Part shown: positions 22,234 through 36,336 of the stretch, piece after piece | Position numbering within the stretch: position 1 is the stretch's first letter | How the letters are laid out: the number at the start of each line of letters is the position of its first letter | Source of the DNA: Haberlea rhodopensis | Lineage: Eukaryota > Streptophyta > Magnoliopsida > Lamiales > Gesneriaceae | DNA: 64,000 nt | Assembly: GCA_907163345.1 (NCBI GenBank) | Contig: CAJQUN010000155.1 | Coordinates: forward strand, 682,001-746,000 | Direction: 5' to 3' | The notes under the pieces: model-generated | Seen by the model: only the letters and a program-made list of their open reading frames with translations | Told to the model about the DNA's origin: nothing | Databases searched by the model: none | Translations under genes and position numbers: made by a program

Positions 22234-24550
22234 ATGTCAAACAAGAGTATAAGTGATTATTTCGTCCAGAAAAATAGTGAGCAATTATCAAAAAGTTCGA
22301 GAGCTCTAAATGACCAATCTCCTTCACGTTCAAGATCTATATTGGAAACCAAAAAACACAAACTTGACAATGAAGTTTTTGGAAACGAATTGGAATTTGG
22401 CAATATCCATGTGACAAACAAGATGATGTAGGAGAGAATATGTTGGGATGTGATGACATCAATACATATATGAATATCTACTTGTTGATTTTAAGCAACA
22501 AAAGCGTAGTTTTCAATCTTCTTGGTGTATAAAGTTTCCATGGCTCGAGTTTTCTAAAATAAAGGAAAGTGTCTTTTGCTTCCCGTGTTATATTTTTATA
22601 CTCCTTCATCACTTCATAAGACATTTATAATTGAAAGATTCAAGAATTAGAAAAGAGTTTATTGCAAAACTTGTCCATTGAAAAGACATGAAGGGATTGC
22701 AACTCATCACATGATAGTGCTATGCAAAAATGGGAAGGAAAAATATATATCAACATATTGACAGAATGATGAACAAACAATCAGAAAAATGTTGTGAAGT
22801 GAAACAGTTGGTTCTAAAGACATCGATTAGAGTTGTGATGTGGCTAGCATTGCAGGGGTGTGCATTTAAAGGGCATGATGAGTCGATAAATTCTCATAAT
22901 CGTGGGAATTTTTTTGAATTGATCAAATTTCAAGGGGAATTGTGCAAAAAATTGGGTGATGTTATCTTAGACAATGCATCTAAGAATGCCAAGTATACAT
23001 CACCATCAATTCAACAGGAGATACTAAAAATTATTGTCGATATTGTGCAAAGTAAAATTCCTGATGAAGTTGGGGATGCCAAATTTTGTATTCTTGTTGA
23101 TGATGCAGTTGATGAATCTCATAAATCACAAATGGCTATTGTTTTGTGATACATAGATTACGATAGGTTTGTTAAGGATCAATTTTGTTGATGACACGAG
23201 TTTCTTGACATTGAAATCATGTATATGTAGCATATTAGCACAACATAAGCTTTTAGTTGAAAACATGTGAGGTCAAGTATGGTGCTAGCAATATGCGAGG
23301 TGAATGGAATCGATTACAAGCATTATTCCTCAAAGATTGTCCATTTGCATATAATGTTCATTGTTTTGCTCATCGACTACAACTTACTTTAGTTGCAGCA
23401 GCTAAAGAGGTATCAGAAGTATGCCTGTATTTTCCAAGAGTTCCATTGTCAATTTTGTGGCTGCTTCTTCAAAGCGACATTCTCAACTAAAATCAATTCG
23501 AGTAGATGAGTATTGATTTGATAGCATCGGGAGAACTTGGGACTGGTAGTGGGGTTGATCAAGCTAGTACTTTGCAACAACCTACATCTACTCGTTGGAG
23601 TTCATATTACACTTCTGTTAGTCGAGTTATTGAATTGTTGGGTTCAATTTGTGCACTTCTTGAAGATCTCATTGAGGGGGGATCGAAGTATACGCGCGGA
23701 GGCTAAATGTTTGCTTAAGATGATGATGACGTTTGACTTTGTGTTTATCTTGCTGTTGATGCAGATTCTTGGAAACATCTGATGTCTTATGCCAAGCATT
23801 GCAAAGAAAAGATCAAGACATTTTGAATGCAATGAGTTTAGTCAAGACTACAAAACTACTTTTCCAGAAAATGCGAGATGATGTTCATGACATTGAAGTG
23901 CCTGATTTGACAGGTCTTTATAGTGAAGGTCTAAATGTTCTTGTCAGCAGAAAAATAATTTTGCGTTGGAGGAATAATATCATCTTCATATATTCAATGT
24001 TGTGATTGACAAACAATTGAGAGAGTTGAGTAGATTTACGGGGGAACAATGTAGCTTCTTACCTTGTGTGATGCCTTAAATTCTAGTTATGGTTTCAAAG
24101 TTGAGAAATTTTATCCCAATGATTTCTCCAAAGATGACGTGAAACATTTGAAGAATCAACTGGATCATTACAAGCTTGATGTGTTTGAACCCCCACGATT
24201 AAAAATATTGATTCTCTTCGTTGATTATGTCAACTGCTTGCTGAAACAAAGAAGTCGAGAATCTATTTTGTAATTGACATGTTGATTCGTTTAATCTTGA
24301 CTCTTCCAGTTTTTACTGCAACAACAGAGCAAGCATTTCGGGGATGAAACTTCTTAACACACAATTTCACAACAAAATGAAGCAGTATATTCAAACAACA
24401 CAATGATTTTGTACATTGCGAGAGATTGATTTATATTATATAGTTGATATGTTTGATCTTTTGAAAAATCGAAGATTGCAATTAAAGTAGTGTTTATTGA
24501 ATTTAGATCTCTTTTTGCATAGATTGTAATTATTTTTTGTTTATACATGC
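22234..24550 (+). pseudogene. hAT transposase remnant (zinc finger MYM-type protein 1-like, DUF4371 and hATC)
   Basis: In order the fragments are: MSNKSISDYFVQK N-terminus (22,234), a TTF/zf-MYM region in poor condition (22,430-22,700), WLALQGCAFKGHDESINSHN and RGNFFELIKFQ (22,845-22,930), FCILVDDAVDESHKSQMAIV (23,085-23,145), YGASNMRGEWNRLQALFLKD then NVHCFAHRLQL (23,277-23,390), TRWSSYYTSV (23,590-23,620), and DVLCQALQRKDQDILNAM (23,778-23,835). The hATC-like TATTEQAF appears at about 24,318-24,342. This is the recognised DUF4371 order. The frame is broken at least near 22,430, 23,148, 23,250, 23,490, 23,705 and 24,003, so it cannot make an active transposase. Confidence 0.82.
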
Positions 24551-24640
24551 GATATTTTGATTATTTTATGTTTGGAGCAATATTGGCTTGCACTTAATGT
24601 CCAGCCGCCCCATACAAAATTCTTAGCTACGTCCATATTA

Positions 24641-27540
24641 GTTTCTCAAAGAATAAGGATCCAAAGATAAAACACATGAAAATGTAACAATGAAACATAT
24701 TATATATTTAACATATTGTCAAGTACAAGCAAAAGAAGTAATCTTAGAAAAAAGAAATGATGGCTCATACCCAAAAGAAAGGATGATCCGTACACATAAT
24801 TATACACATATAAAGGTGAAAAGTTTAGTTAGAAACAAAGCCACTCAAAACAAAATATCTTATACTACAGTTGCGCAAAATCTTGAAAAAATGACTATTT
24901 CATGACATCAGTGTATTTCCCATATATCATAGGTTAGTTTTTTGGTCTTAATTTTTGAATATCTTCATTGTTGTCGCATGCTCAGCAGAACCTACGATAT
25001 CTAATCCAAAAAGATATTTAAACTTTCGTAAAAGCAAAATTGAAAGAGAAATTGTATAAATCATATATGCGATGAGAGTTGTGTAAAATAACCTTTCACA
25101 TAACTTTTTTGATGGCCAAATTTGTATCAACAATAATATCCTCTTCAGAACTGCTATCATCAAGAATAATATGTTGCAAACACCTCTTCGTTGTTTATTT
25201 CTTTTTGCCTTGCTAACTGCAATACTCGTTTTTTTCCGATAACATAGATAGTGGTATTTTATGTAAAAGTGGCCTTTGTTGCAGAAAATAAATAAATATG
25301 TTAAACAGAAAGAAAATGATTGCTTTAGACAAGTTTTTCTTTTTGGTACTTGATTGGAATCAATTCTCTCTATCTTCATCGACACATGCTACTCGACCTC
25401 TGACAATCTGTTAAATGCAAATATATGTACGTTATGTACAAATGAAAAAGGTTAATATTTCCTTAAGTTTCAACATTAGCTCATACATTTTATTTTATCA
25501 TATATTTTTAAAAGCTTATTTAAAATCAAGTAATTTTTTTTAATTTTTAAAGATAATATAATTCTTTTTATTAAAGATCTCAATTATTTTGAATACTAAA
25601 AGGATTTTTTCTTAATTTTCTGTGCTTAATCATTTTTCTCTATCTTCGATGACACAAACTATTCGTACAATCTGTAAAATACAAATATATGTACAAATGA
25701 AAAAGGTTAATATTTCCTCAAGTTGCAACATTCATATATTTTATTTTATTATTTATTTTAAAAATTTATTTTAGAGCAAGTAAAACTCTTTTTTTTTAAT
25801 ATTCAAAGATCGGATAATTTTTTTTTATCTTGAAGATCTCAATTATTTTGAATACTAAAAGCCCAATAAATTTTCTTAATTTTCTGAGCTTTGTTTTTCA
25901 ACTTCTTAAAAAAGCTATGTAATAATTTTTTTCTCTTTATCTATTAAAATTTAACTGTGCTTAAATAGTAGGCAACAATGTTTAACAAGATATCAAATCT
26001 GCCATTAAATAACTTTCGATAATTCGCGCATATTTGTTAATCACCTGATATAAAATAACAAGCAATTTGGAACTATAACAAAAGAGTCTTTGGTCGAAAG
26101 CAAATTTGGTAGGTACATGTTAAATTTGAGCTTACTTTTCTGAGCTCGGTTTTCTCATGTCTCTCCTTAACTAATGACTACTCAAGTTCCTTTATCATAC
26201 GCTCAAATTAGAGGGTCATGCTAGTTTGGCTACGAGTCATCATAACCTACATCCCAAATAAGAAACTATGAGTCTTAGCTTAAGAGTCTCTTATGAGTCT
26301 AAAAAATAAATCGAATCATATAATCTTAAGTTATAAAAACCGATAATAAGGAGAAATATGATCGAGGTAGTCATATAAATAGTAAGGTTAGCCTAAAATC
26401 TCACTCGAAAATAAATAATCTCGAAACTGAGTGAACATTTTTCTAAAATCTCTTAAAGTCAAGAACATAAATTCCACAAAAAATTGAGCTTAATGCGTCA
26501 AGTTTGAAAATTAAAATTCATTGAAGTTGGCTCAAAAATAGAAAAAAAAATTAAAATTGAGCGTAACCTATCTAAAACAAGAAAATTCGGAAGGATGGCA
26601 CATTCTATAAGTGTATTTTTCGTTAGAATTTTTTCAAAAATATAGTCTACTTTCAAAAGAGGTAAAATCCGGTGAATCGAAGTTGCTGGTAGAAAGATTT
26701 GGCCAGAACAACTTACAACATAGTCGGTTAGATCTGGCTCGAAAAGTCATTTCCGTGCATATATTATAATAGTCAAAATTTCTCTCGTATCAAAAGTTAT
26801 GGTCTTTTGCAATTTGGATGACAAACAACACAATTCATTGAAAAAACTTAACTGATGCAAAACTGATGGGTTGGAAAAAATGAACTGATCCTAAAAACAT
26901 ATTTCCTTGCTGTCTCGAATTTTCAGAAATCTCATGACTTATATTCGTTTGAATTTTAACACATACATATAACTTTTAAAACGAAATTACAGTAATATAC
27001 AAAAACCCACTTACATAATTTTAGAAGTTTGAACAAAATTGATGCAAAAGGCTTCGAAAATTGGGTCTCCATCCTCACTGAAAATAGACTCTGATATTGT
27101 GAGAAAATGTGAAGAGTGTGGTGTATTTGTGTGTGATTTACAGAGAAACTCGTCTGGTATTTATAGGGATAAAGATTTATGGTTACAACACCATAACACC
27201 ACTAACCCATGATGTCAGATAATTACATCCCATTAAAGCTCATGATTTGAGACTATTACAACTCTGTAACTGACACTTGGTATGATTGACTTTGTCTTAG
27301 GACTGTACTAAATAAGTAGAGCTAACGGAATCACATAGGTAGAGCTAATGACATTGCATAAGTAGAGCTGATTGAAAGTAAATGTAGAGTTTTTAGGTTG
27401 CTTCACAGGTTAAGCTGGTGAACTTCCTTCACAAGTTGAGCATATATTGAGCATATGATAAGTTGAGTTGATGGTTGTCTTCATCGGTTGAGCTGATTCA
27501 TAGTATCTGCTGAGTTGATAAATCTATTAGTTACATCAGT
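24641..27540. other. AT-rich spacer with decayed repeats
   Basis: No supported gene. A minus-strand frame at 24,948-25,385 (145 aa) has no recognisable domain. 27,060-27,180 read on the minus strand holds CCCTATAAATACCAGACG, a TATA-plus-leader arrangement like an LTR promoter. 27,300-27,530 carries many loose copies of GTTGAGCTGA/GTAGAGCTAA. Confidence 0.45.
25366..25870. repeat. Tandem duplication, period about 265 bp
   Basis: The segment from TCTCTATCTTCATCGACACA (25,366) recurs, diverged, from TCTCTATCTTCGATGACACA (about 25,637). Both contain CAAATGAAAAAGGTTAATAT and TTTATTTTAT and end near CTCAATTATTTTGAATACTA. Confidence 0.7.
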
Positions 27541-30418
27541 TGTGAGGGCCTGGTCCTAATCAGAGGTTTAATTAACACACGGTTGTTATATTAACGTAAA
27601 CAGCGGAAGATTTAGTTAAAAACTTATAAAAAGTGACCCTCTAAAATTTTTCGCATTTTGTTTCTAAAACATTTCCGAATAGTGAAAATATGTATTTCCA
27701 GTTTTACATCTAACATGATATTCATCGCATAAGCATTACGTATAAATTCTCAGTAACTTAATACTTAAAAATACAGATACTCAGGGCATACCCCGGTAAT
27801 TTAAACATAAGTAAAAATACTAAACAACTACTGGGACTCAAAACATGAACCATTTACCTGAGCTCGCTCTCAAGGAGCTCTGGTATTTATTGATGCCTCG
27901 TCTCGAGCATCCACAGTACGTCCACCTGTACCACCTGTCATGCCCATACAACAAAGACATGACAGCCCCCCGTGAAGGGGGTCAGAACCCCAGTACGAGA
28001 AACAGATAAAATCACAGTGTATGACAAATAACATGCGATGTATGCCGTGCATGAATGCAAATGCATATGAAGGGTGTCAAATCTCGAATATCCATATCTC
28101 AGGAGTCCAAAGGAAGATCATCAATCACTCATCAGTGCTCGAGCAGGATGTGACACGCTCCGCGCTCCGATCTATCTCTCAGTCGAGCCATCGGCGGTCC
28201 ATCATCCTCGTGTCTGGGCGACGTCGGCACGCTCGTCGCTCCGGCATCACTCAGCTCACTCTCTCTCCTGCCGAGCCAACGGCTGCCCAATCATCCCCAG
28301 ACACGCATCACAGATACCAAAGAAAAGATATAGGTACCAAGAAACGAATCGATAGGCTCAACATGACACGCTCAATGTCCATGCGTGTCAATACATCATG
28401 CAATATCATAACCTCATGTGATGCATCTCAAATCTCATGTCATCATATATCATGCAGTCAATGTACCATGTAATTCATATACTGCATATCAACTTATCAC
28501 ATAGTCACATAAGGAGCAAGTAATGACAAGTAAATCATACCCGAGAACATCACATGTCTTTGCCAGACATTGTGATAAAACCCGTTTTCTACGTACCTCA
28601 AACCGTTAGCTAATTACCAAGTGATCCTCGACTCAATCTCAGGATTAATAAACCTGGCCATGATAGTTCCAATATACAACATAATGTCACATACTAGCCT
28701 TAAACATATCAAATAAAACTCAAACTTAGACCCAAAACCAATTCTCTAAATTTCAGCCTGCGCAACCGTAGAGATCGGCTCATAACTTGTCCGATACTTA
28801 ATAAAATCACATGGGTCCAATTTATTTTCAAATATAACTCAAAAATAAACATTTCATCAGTTCAACTCATCTTCAATTTCGTTCATTTAGCCTAGGTAAA
28901 ATGGCCAAGAACAATCTGCTAGAAAAACAGGACAATTCACCAAATTCCAGCCTAACCCATTTGTGTATAAAAATCATAATATATTCATATGACGTCCAAA
29001 TGACTTGAGGCTAGCGGGAAAATCACGAAAACTCAATGTACTAAAGTTCATATTTGAAGTCCAGAAGCTAGTTCGCTCATCTAGAGGCACATGCAAAACA
29101 AAGTATGGCAGTGTTGAAAATACCTATACACTCTGTTTTGACAGAGTGAGCAGTTCTAGTAAAAAGTGCATATCTTGCACATATAAACTCCAAATCATGT
29201 GAGGCCAGTTTCTAATGCAAGATACCTAAAAGTTTTACAACCTTTATGCAGACACCAAGGCCAAAATCGTAGCACATGTTGCCCTGAGTTACCAAGAACA
29301 CACTGCATGTGCAACCCGCCTACATGCATGTTCCAGATTGTGCACCTTGTGGTAAAAACATCATAACTCATTCAGTTTAAGTCCAAATACTCTCATATTT
29401 TAACCACAGGACGAAACCATATATATCTACAACTTTGATTTGAATACCAACATCAAATTCGGAAAACCATTTACCCATAAACTCGAAGAACTCGATGCAT
29501 AAAACTCGCATGCACTAAATTTCCAGATTTTACACATATTGGTAAAATGTTCATAACTTTTTCATCAGAATTCCAAATTAGTCGAATTTACTGTCAAATC
29601 GAAGGTATTCCAACAAGCTACAACTTGTATTTGAACCACAACCTCAAATTCAAAACTTAACTAAACCCAAAATTCGAAATGACAGATATATGCATGCTGA
29701 AATCTGTTGCACACTTTCTGACAGCAAGTTATCTCTACATTTCTCATGCCAAGACTCATAAATTTCGATCCTTAAACAACACCAAGGTATGTAAAACTCA
29801 ATAAAAGTGTTATACCTTCACTCCTCTTGAAGATTTGATGCACAAACCATCAACCTAGCTCAATCCAGGCATTCACCTCTCCAATTTGCTCCAAATTAGA
29901 AAATTCGGGTTCTTCTTCCCTAGCCTTGTAGCTTCTAAATCCTTAATTGCATGTAACATGCACTCAAGATTTCACAAGAATTATGGGGGAAAAAGGTGCT
30001 GGAAATTTTCGAATTTTAAGAGAGAAGGAGGAGACAAGGTGGACGTGAAATAAGAGAGAGAAGATGATGGTGGAATGAATCCAAAATCTGATTTTGTATT
30101 GTGTAAGGGGCGTGGCTTCCCAAGACAAAATGTGGGATTTTTAATTTATTTGATGTATTGTGGAATCCATGTGTCAATACATCATTATCTTGCAAGATTA
30201 TTGGTCCAAAATCATGTATTAAACATGAGTTAAATTAATTAGTGGCATGTGTTCTCAAAGTGCCATGTGATCATGCACATGCTCATGCACTAAAACATGT
30301 TTCCCCTAGTTGGTTGACTCAATGCAGTCCGGAACACCTTAATCCATGTTTGCACTTTTAATTATCCGATTTTGCTTAATCATCGTTAATCCGGATTAAT
30401 TAGCATCGGGGCCTTACA
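27541..30418 (-). repeat. 3' LTR (full, 2,878 bp)
   Basis: On the minus strand it starts TGTAAGGCCCC (30418 downward) and ends GGCCCTCACA (27541). It abuts a polypurine tract. Open frames inside (for example 28,021-28,473) are shared with the other LTR and are not genes. Confidence 0.85.
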
Positions 30419-30450
30419 TTTCTTCCCCTCTTAAAAAGATTTCGTCCTCG
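30419..30450 (-). other. Polypurine tract and pol terminus
   Basis: On the minus strand TTTCGAGGACGAAATC is followed by TTTTTAAGAGGGGAAGAA and then the LTR. This is the standard end of Tekay-type pol. Confidence 0.75.
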
Positions 30451-33400
30451 AAATTGCAAAACTGAGTATAACTCAATAAATCAAAACATATGGGATGTCT
30501 CAATCTCGTTCATAGATACTTAAGGATCATCATGTATCAATGACAACTGCTGTGTTCGTCTCAACGATCTACCACTTAATCAAAGTTCTCTATGGTTCCA
30601 CAAAGTTCAAAATATCGAGTCAACATCAAACCTCACTTAACGAATCATATTGATCATCGCAAATGTAATATTTTCATATTTACCTGATTCTCAACTCGAA
30701 GTCTAACGATATAATCTCGTTGGCGTAGCAAATCTACTCACCTAAAGCAAATTTTTAATCGTTTTCGCTGAAATTTTATCGTTCCTGGCATTTTTTTCTC
30801 AACAATCTTAAGTTATGCCAAAATTTCTTATCAATTTTCTATAATCACATCAGCGATCGGTAATTCTGGCTCTGCAAAACCTGAACCGATGCCATCCCAA
30901 AAGTTGTCTAAAACTTAAATTATAGAAAAATTCTACTGGTGAATAATGATTTCTGTCAATTCCCACTAAATCACCACTATTAATCGAGACATGACTTCCA
31001 AGATCTGGATATTTTCTCAGTTCATCCATCTGTATGGGTATGCTAAGCAATACTCATTGCTAACTTAGTATCCATTACATTCTGAAAATAGTTTCGAATT
31101 CTGATATTATCATCGGATCTCAATCAGATACATTTATTACAGAAACTCACTGTAACTTAACCACATTATCCATATCTTAAACATGTCGTCTTCTCATAGA
31201 CATATAGACTATCACATGAAATCAATATCTTGTATTGAATAGTCAATAAATTATATTCAACTTGTTTCACAATCTCTGTTTGTAAATATTTGAGCTATAA
31301 AACTCAAAACTAGAAATTTCCCAAATTCATTGTGGTACTTACAAATCCTGTAATATCCCATTAGGTCTCGTATTTTTATCTTGACCTGCTGGCATGTCAA
31401 ACAATTTGTCACAAAATTCAAAAGTTTCTTTCTTTATACCATCTCATCATAAATAGGATCTCGAGAATGATACATCTCATCATTTCCAAAATAACATTAT
31501 GTTCTCTATAGTGTGCTTTCTGCTGTAATACGTCTTTCAAATCAGTAAAATTCGATGCTATATACTGATTTTTCATTCGCAACCACCACTAAATGGCATA
31601 CTAAATTTACTTTGGTTGATAAGACAGAACCAATTTCTTAACTCAATATCTGTATGGGTCTGTCCTTCGAGTCTTTCTGATCATCAAAATCAGAGATTAT
31701 CAAACTGCAAAGCAAACATCGATGCTACCATTGCACCTTGCACTTTTAGGTTCAGTGCATCTGCTACTAGTTTCATTTTCCTTGATTTATATTGACTATC
31801 TAAGTCAAATTCTTTAATAAATCTAGTCATCGCTTATATCTCAAGAGTATGCAATCATCTTGTCATGATACATTAGAACATATCTTCAAATCTTTGACAT
31901 ACGTATTTGCCCAACTACTTATCTCCCTGAACTAGTTAAACCAAAACAACATTGGGGTTGTAGTCCATTTCAGTTTCAGTTATGAAAACTGCTTTCTCAT
32001 TCATCTGACCAAACAAATATCAAATTTCTTCTTGGTCAATTAGTTCATAAGACAGGCTATCCTAGAATATCCTTCCGTAAAAGCCTGTAGTATCTGTCAA
32101 AATTCATAAAACTTTTCAACTTGAGTACAATGATTGGTCTTGGTCAAATTAGTAATATCTTTACTTTATTGGAATCAACAGGTATCTGGTGAGATGATAT
32201 CACCTATCCCAAAACAACACTTGATTCAACCAAAATTTACATTTCAATAACTTGGTACACCCTTTGAGCTTCACGAAGCGTCTGAAAAATCAATCACATG
32301 TGTTCTGTGTGGTTCCTTATGGATCTCGTATACACTAGTATACCACTGATGAATATGATTACAATTTCGCCCAAAAATTACGGAATATTTTACTCATTAA
32401 ATTCATAACTCTACCGGTATAGTTGTCAGACCACACGACATTTCCAAAAATTCCAAAATGTCTATATCTGGGTTGACCAATTGCCTAGAGAACATTTTCT
32501 CTTCTGACTCGAACTGATGGTAACCAGAGTAAAAATCGTTCTTCTTATACATTAAAGTTCCTTACAACTTGATCAGTTACTTTTCGATCTTAGGCAGTGG
32601 GTATTTATTCTTGACAATAGCCCGATTCAACTACCTTTAATCGATACACATCTTCATCATATCATTTTTCTTCTTCACGAACAATACTGATGTTCCCTCA
32701 AGGTGACATACTCAGACATATGTACCAGTATCGAGGATATTCATCAACTATTCATCTATATCTGTCAACTCTGCTGATGACATTCCATACAGTGCTTTTG
32801 ATATCAAATCTATTCCTTGTCATCAACGAATAGTTAAAATCAATTTCCTTCTTTAGTGAAAATTCTTTCATTTCCTCAGGAAAATCTTGGTAGGTTTTCT
32901 TACCTCTATAATATCAGACAACCTCGACTCTTTTTGATAAGCATCAACTGCTTATTATCAAATATCCCTCATTTTCCAAGTATTGCAACCACAATATTTT
33001 GATAGCTGATATTATCAGTATCTTAGCTTGCTATTCGTGGCGATAGACATTTCATTTGTATCCAGAAGACGGTTAAAAATTCATTATACCCTGAAATCAA
33101 CTTCCTATATCTCAAAATTTATCAGAGTATCCTACCCTTGATACAATCAAAACCATAGTTCGACAACACCAATTAATTCAAATCCACAACACTATCAACA
33201 AACTGTAATCTGCAGTTCATTGTTGCAAGTGTGGATAGTATAATTATCACTGCTGGTGTATTTTCCCAATCATCATTATCAATGCACATTTGATGCAATA
33301 TATGAAACCAATGATTTTATCTCAAATCAAACTCGTGTCGTGTGACCAATACACAACATGTATCTGTGATCACTAGCATCTCTATCATTGCCAAAATCGA

Positions 33401-34760
33401 AATGGTTATATATCCTGGAGACATCTCAATCCCATTGTCAAGGTATACTCTCTGGTCTACAGGTAATTAACTGATGCTGAAACTGAGTGGTCGTAAAGAA
33501 TAACCACCACGATATCTACCCCTAGCTCAGGGTATTTGTTGTTATGGATGCATCTATTCCGGAGTAAGTAACAGACATGCTCTGACTGGCCACAATCAAT
33601 ATCAGTTCTTATTATTCTTTCAAATGGATCAGTAGATATTTACATCCACAGTGACCTCAAAAGATTTGGTATTCTACAATCTCATAGTACCTCTAGAACT
33701 ACTAGAGCTGGATAAATTTGAATGATACTTCTGAAACTTTTCAAGGATTACTTGGATTATCCCAATGATAGTCACTTCATTAATCTTTAATCCAGTTCTA
33801 ATTACTTCGCACCACCTTGATGTCTTATTCCTTAGTCAATATCTAATCTCTTCACTAGTGAATAGCTATCGAGATTAAGCAGATATTTCCATTTCTCAAG
33901 TCCACGATAATCAATTATCATTTTCCATATCATCAATATCATTACTCTAGATAGTCTCATCTAAAAGAGTTCATAGTGAAGTTTTTATTCATAGTTTGGA
34001 CACAAAAACCGGAACTGAATTATGACAGTCCACATATCAAAGTCCTCATTCAAACCAATTCTCGTTGTTTCTCACAACAACTACATTCTATTCTTCAATT
34101 GAAATATTGCTAGCTCCAATATTCTCAAGTTCTATATTATCATCTTAACGTACATAGGTTTTGACGTAAACTCATAAGTATAACCTTGGTCTTTCAGACT
34201 TAAATTCCCGATGTCAATCGACACAAAGCGTTTTAATTAGTTCTAGTGTCATCCCACTAATCACAAGAATAAGTCCCAAAGTGATAAAAAATTTCAATAA
34301 CACTAAGTTAATTCAATTCACAGTTTACAGTGCCTACAGGTACTATGGATAGCTAATTAAAGTCTACATCACTGCTACCTGTCCAAACACTAACTGTCCA
34401 TCATAAAATCAAAGCATCATATATAAATCTCAAGTCAGAGATGTTCTCATCACTTATTCTACATCATCATCCGGTCAGCAACTATCAGTGCTAACAAATA
34501 AAATTCTCAAATTCTCTAGAATATATGCAACTCAGCATTCAAATTCTCTAGATTATATGCAACTCAGCATATTAAAATACTCAGAGATATGACCACTAAT
34601 TATCCCTGCTTAATAATCCATTACATGCATGAAATCTCATTATCGAACATGTAAACATAGCAGGCAAGAGCATATAATTCAGATAGTCAGATACATGCAC
34701 AAACAATTCATTTGTGTCTATACCCAGTGTCCTAACTCTAGTTCGAGCATATCCCAGATT
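30451..34760 (-). pseudogene. Gag-pol interior, heavily degenerate
   Basis: No frame longer than about 70 codons survives on either strand over 4.3 kb. Gypsy pol can still be glimpsed on the minus strand. Around 32,215-32,165 it reads VLG*VISSHQIPVDSNKV, and around 32,110-32,080 SFMNFDRYYRLL. These match the reverse transcriptase/RNase H join (LGHVISxxGIxVDPxKV, SFLGLAGYYRRF). The interior is also shorter than a usual chromovirus. It cannot encode proteins for its own movement. Confidence 0.65.
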
Positions 34761-34762
34761 AT

Positions 34763-34775
34763 GCTCTGATACCAA
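34763..34775 (-). other. Primer-binding site (initiator Met tRNA type)
   Basis: On the minus strand TTGGTATCAGAGC, one base after the end of the 5' LTR; complementary to the 3' end of plant initiator tRNA-Met. Confidence 0.85.
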
Positions 34776-34776
34776 C

Positions 34777-36336
34777 TGTGAGGGCCTGGTCCTAATCAGA
34801 GGTTTAATTAACACACGGTTGTTATATTAACGTAAACAGCGGAAGATTTAGTTAAAAACTTATAAAAAGTGACCCTAAAAAATTTTCGCATTTTGTTTCT
34901 AAAACATTTCCGAATAGTGAAAATATGTATTTCCAGTTTTACATCTAACATGATATTCATCGCATAAGCATTACGTATAAATTCTCAGTAAATTAATACT
35001 TAAAAATACAGATACTCAGGGCATACCCCGGTAATTTAAAACATAAGTAAAAATACTAAACAACTACTGGGACTCAAAACATGAACCATATACCTGAGCT
35101 CGCTCTCAAGGAGCTCTGGTATTTATTGATGCCTCGTCTCGAGCATCCACAGTACGTCCACCTGTACCACCTGTCATGCCCATACAACAAAGACATGACA
35201 GCCCCCCGCGAAGGGGGTCAGAACCCCAGTACGAGAAACAGATAAAATCACAGTATGACAAATAACATGCGATGTATGCCGTGCATGAATGCAAATGCAT
35301 ATGAAGGGTGTCAAATCTCGAATATCCATATCTCAGGAGTCCAAAGGAAGATCATCAATCACTCATCAGTGCTCGAGCAGGATGTGACACGCTCCGCGCT
35401 CCGATCTATCTCTCGAGCCATCGGCGGTCCATCATCCTCGTGTCTGGGCGACGTCGGCACGCTCGTCGCTCCGGCATCACTCAGCTCACTCTCTCTCCTG
35501 CCGAGCCAACGGCTGCCCAATCATCCCCAGACACGCATCACAGATACCAAAGAAAAGATATAGGTACCAAGAAACGAATCGATAGGCTCAACATGACACG
35601 CTCAATGTCCATGCGTGTCAATACATCATGCAATATCATAACCTCATGTGATGCATCTCAAATCTCATGTCATCATATATCATGCAGTCAATGTACCATG
35701 TAATTCATATACTGCATATCAACTTATCACATAGTCACATAAGGAGCAAGTAATGACAAGTAAATCATACCCGAGAACATCACATGTCTTTGCCAGACAT
35801 TGTGATAAAACCCGTTTTCTACGTACCTCAAACCGTTAGCTAATTACCAAGTGATCCTCGACTCAATCTCATGATTAATAAACCTGGCCATGATAGTTCC
35901 AATATACAACATAATGTCACATACTAGCCTTAAACATATCAAATAAAACTCAAACTTAGACCCAAAACCAATTCTCTAAATTTCAGCCTGCGCAACCGTA
36001 GAGATCGGCTCATAACTTGTCCGATACTTAATAAAATCACATGGGTCCAATTTATTTTCAAATATAACTCAAAAATAAACATTTCATCAGTTCAACTCAT
36101 CTTCAATTTCGTTCATTTAGCCTAGGTAAAATGGCCAAGAACAATCTGCTAGAAAAACAGGACAATTCACCAAATTCCAGCCTAACCCATTTGTGTATAA
36201 AAATCATAATATATTCATATGACGTCCAAATGACTTGAGGCTAGCGGGAAAATCACGAAAACTCAATGTACTAAAGTTCATATTTGAAGTCCAGAAGCTA
36301 GTTCGCTCATCTAGAGGCACATGCAAAACAAAGTAT
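34777..36336 (-). repeat. 5' LTR, truncated
   Basis: It matches 27541-29106 with only about ten differences, including small indels (for example GTGACCCTCTAAAATT versus GTGACCCTAAAAAATT, and CTCTCAGTCGAGCC versus CTCTCGAGCC). The match ends at 36,336. Confidence 0.88.

Larger units (their letters stand above)
21262..24640 (+). mobile_element. Decayed hAT element of the zf-MYM/DUF4371 type (approximate ends)
   Basis: The interior is a broken transposase (next entry). The left flank has AGAGGTGGACCCA...GGGGCTAGG (about 21,272-21,300). The right flank, read in reverse from about 24,635, gives ATGGACGTAGC...GGGGCGGCTGG. These resemble the degenerate GGACCCAG/GGGGC ends of this hAT group. No target duplication was found, so boundaries are estimates. 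Confidence 0.5.
27541..36336 (-). mobile_element. Tekay-like Ty3-gypsy retrotransposon, truncated at its 5' LTR
   Basis: Read on the minus strand the order is partial 5' LTR (36336-34777), primer-binding site, internal region (34776-30419), polypurine tract and full 3' LTR (30418-27541). The two LTR copies are nearly identical over the 1.56 kb they share, so the insertion is young. The LTR at the 5' side stops abruptly after AAGTAT (36,336), leaving a little over half of the 2,878-bp LTR. The left flank ends TTACATCAGT; the matching right flank is lost, so no target duplication can be shown. Confidence 0.85.

Noticed and set aside
24948..25385. 145-aa minus-strand open frame
   Set aside because: No recognisable domain, AT-rich composition and no supporting splice or promoter context; another frame shows an acidic stretch (DDSSSEEDIIVD), so it may be a decayed exon, but it is not supportable as a gene.
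28021..28473. 150-aa open frame also present at 35,255-35,703
   Set aside because: Both lie inside the two LTR copies of one gypsy element and differ by frame-changing indels, so they are LTR sequence.
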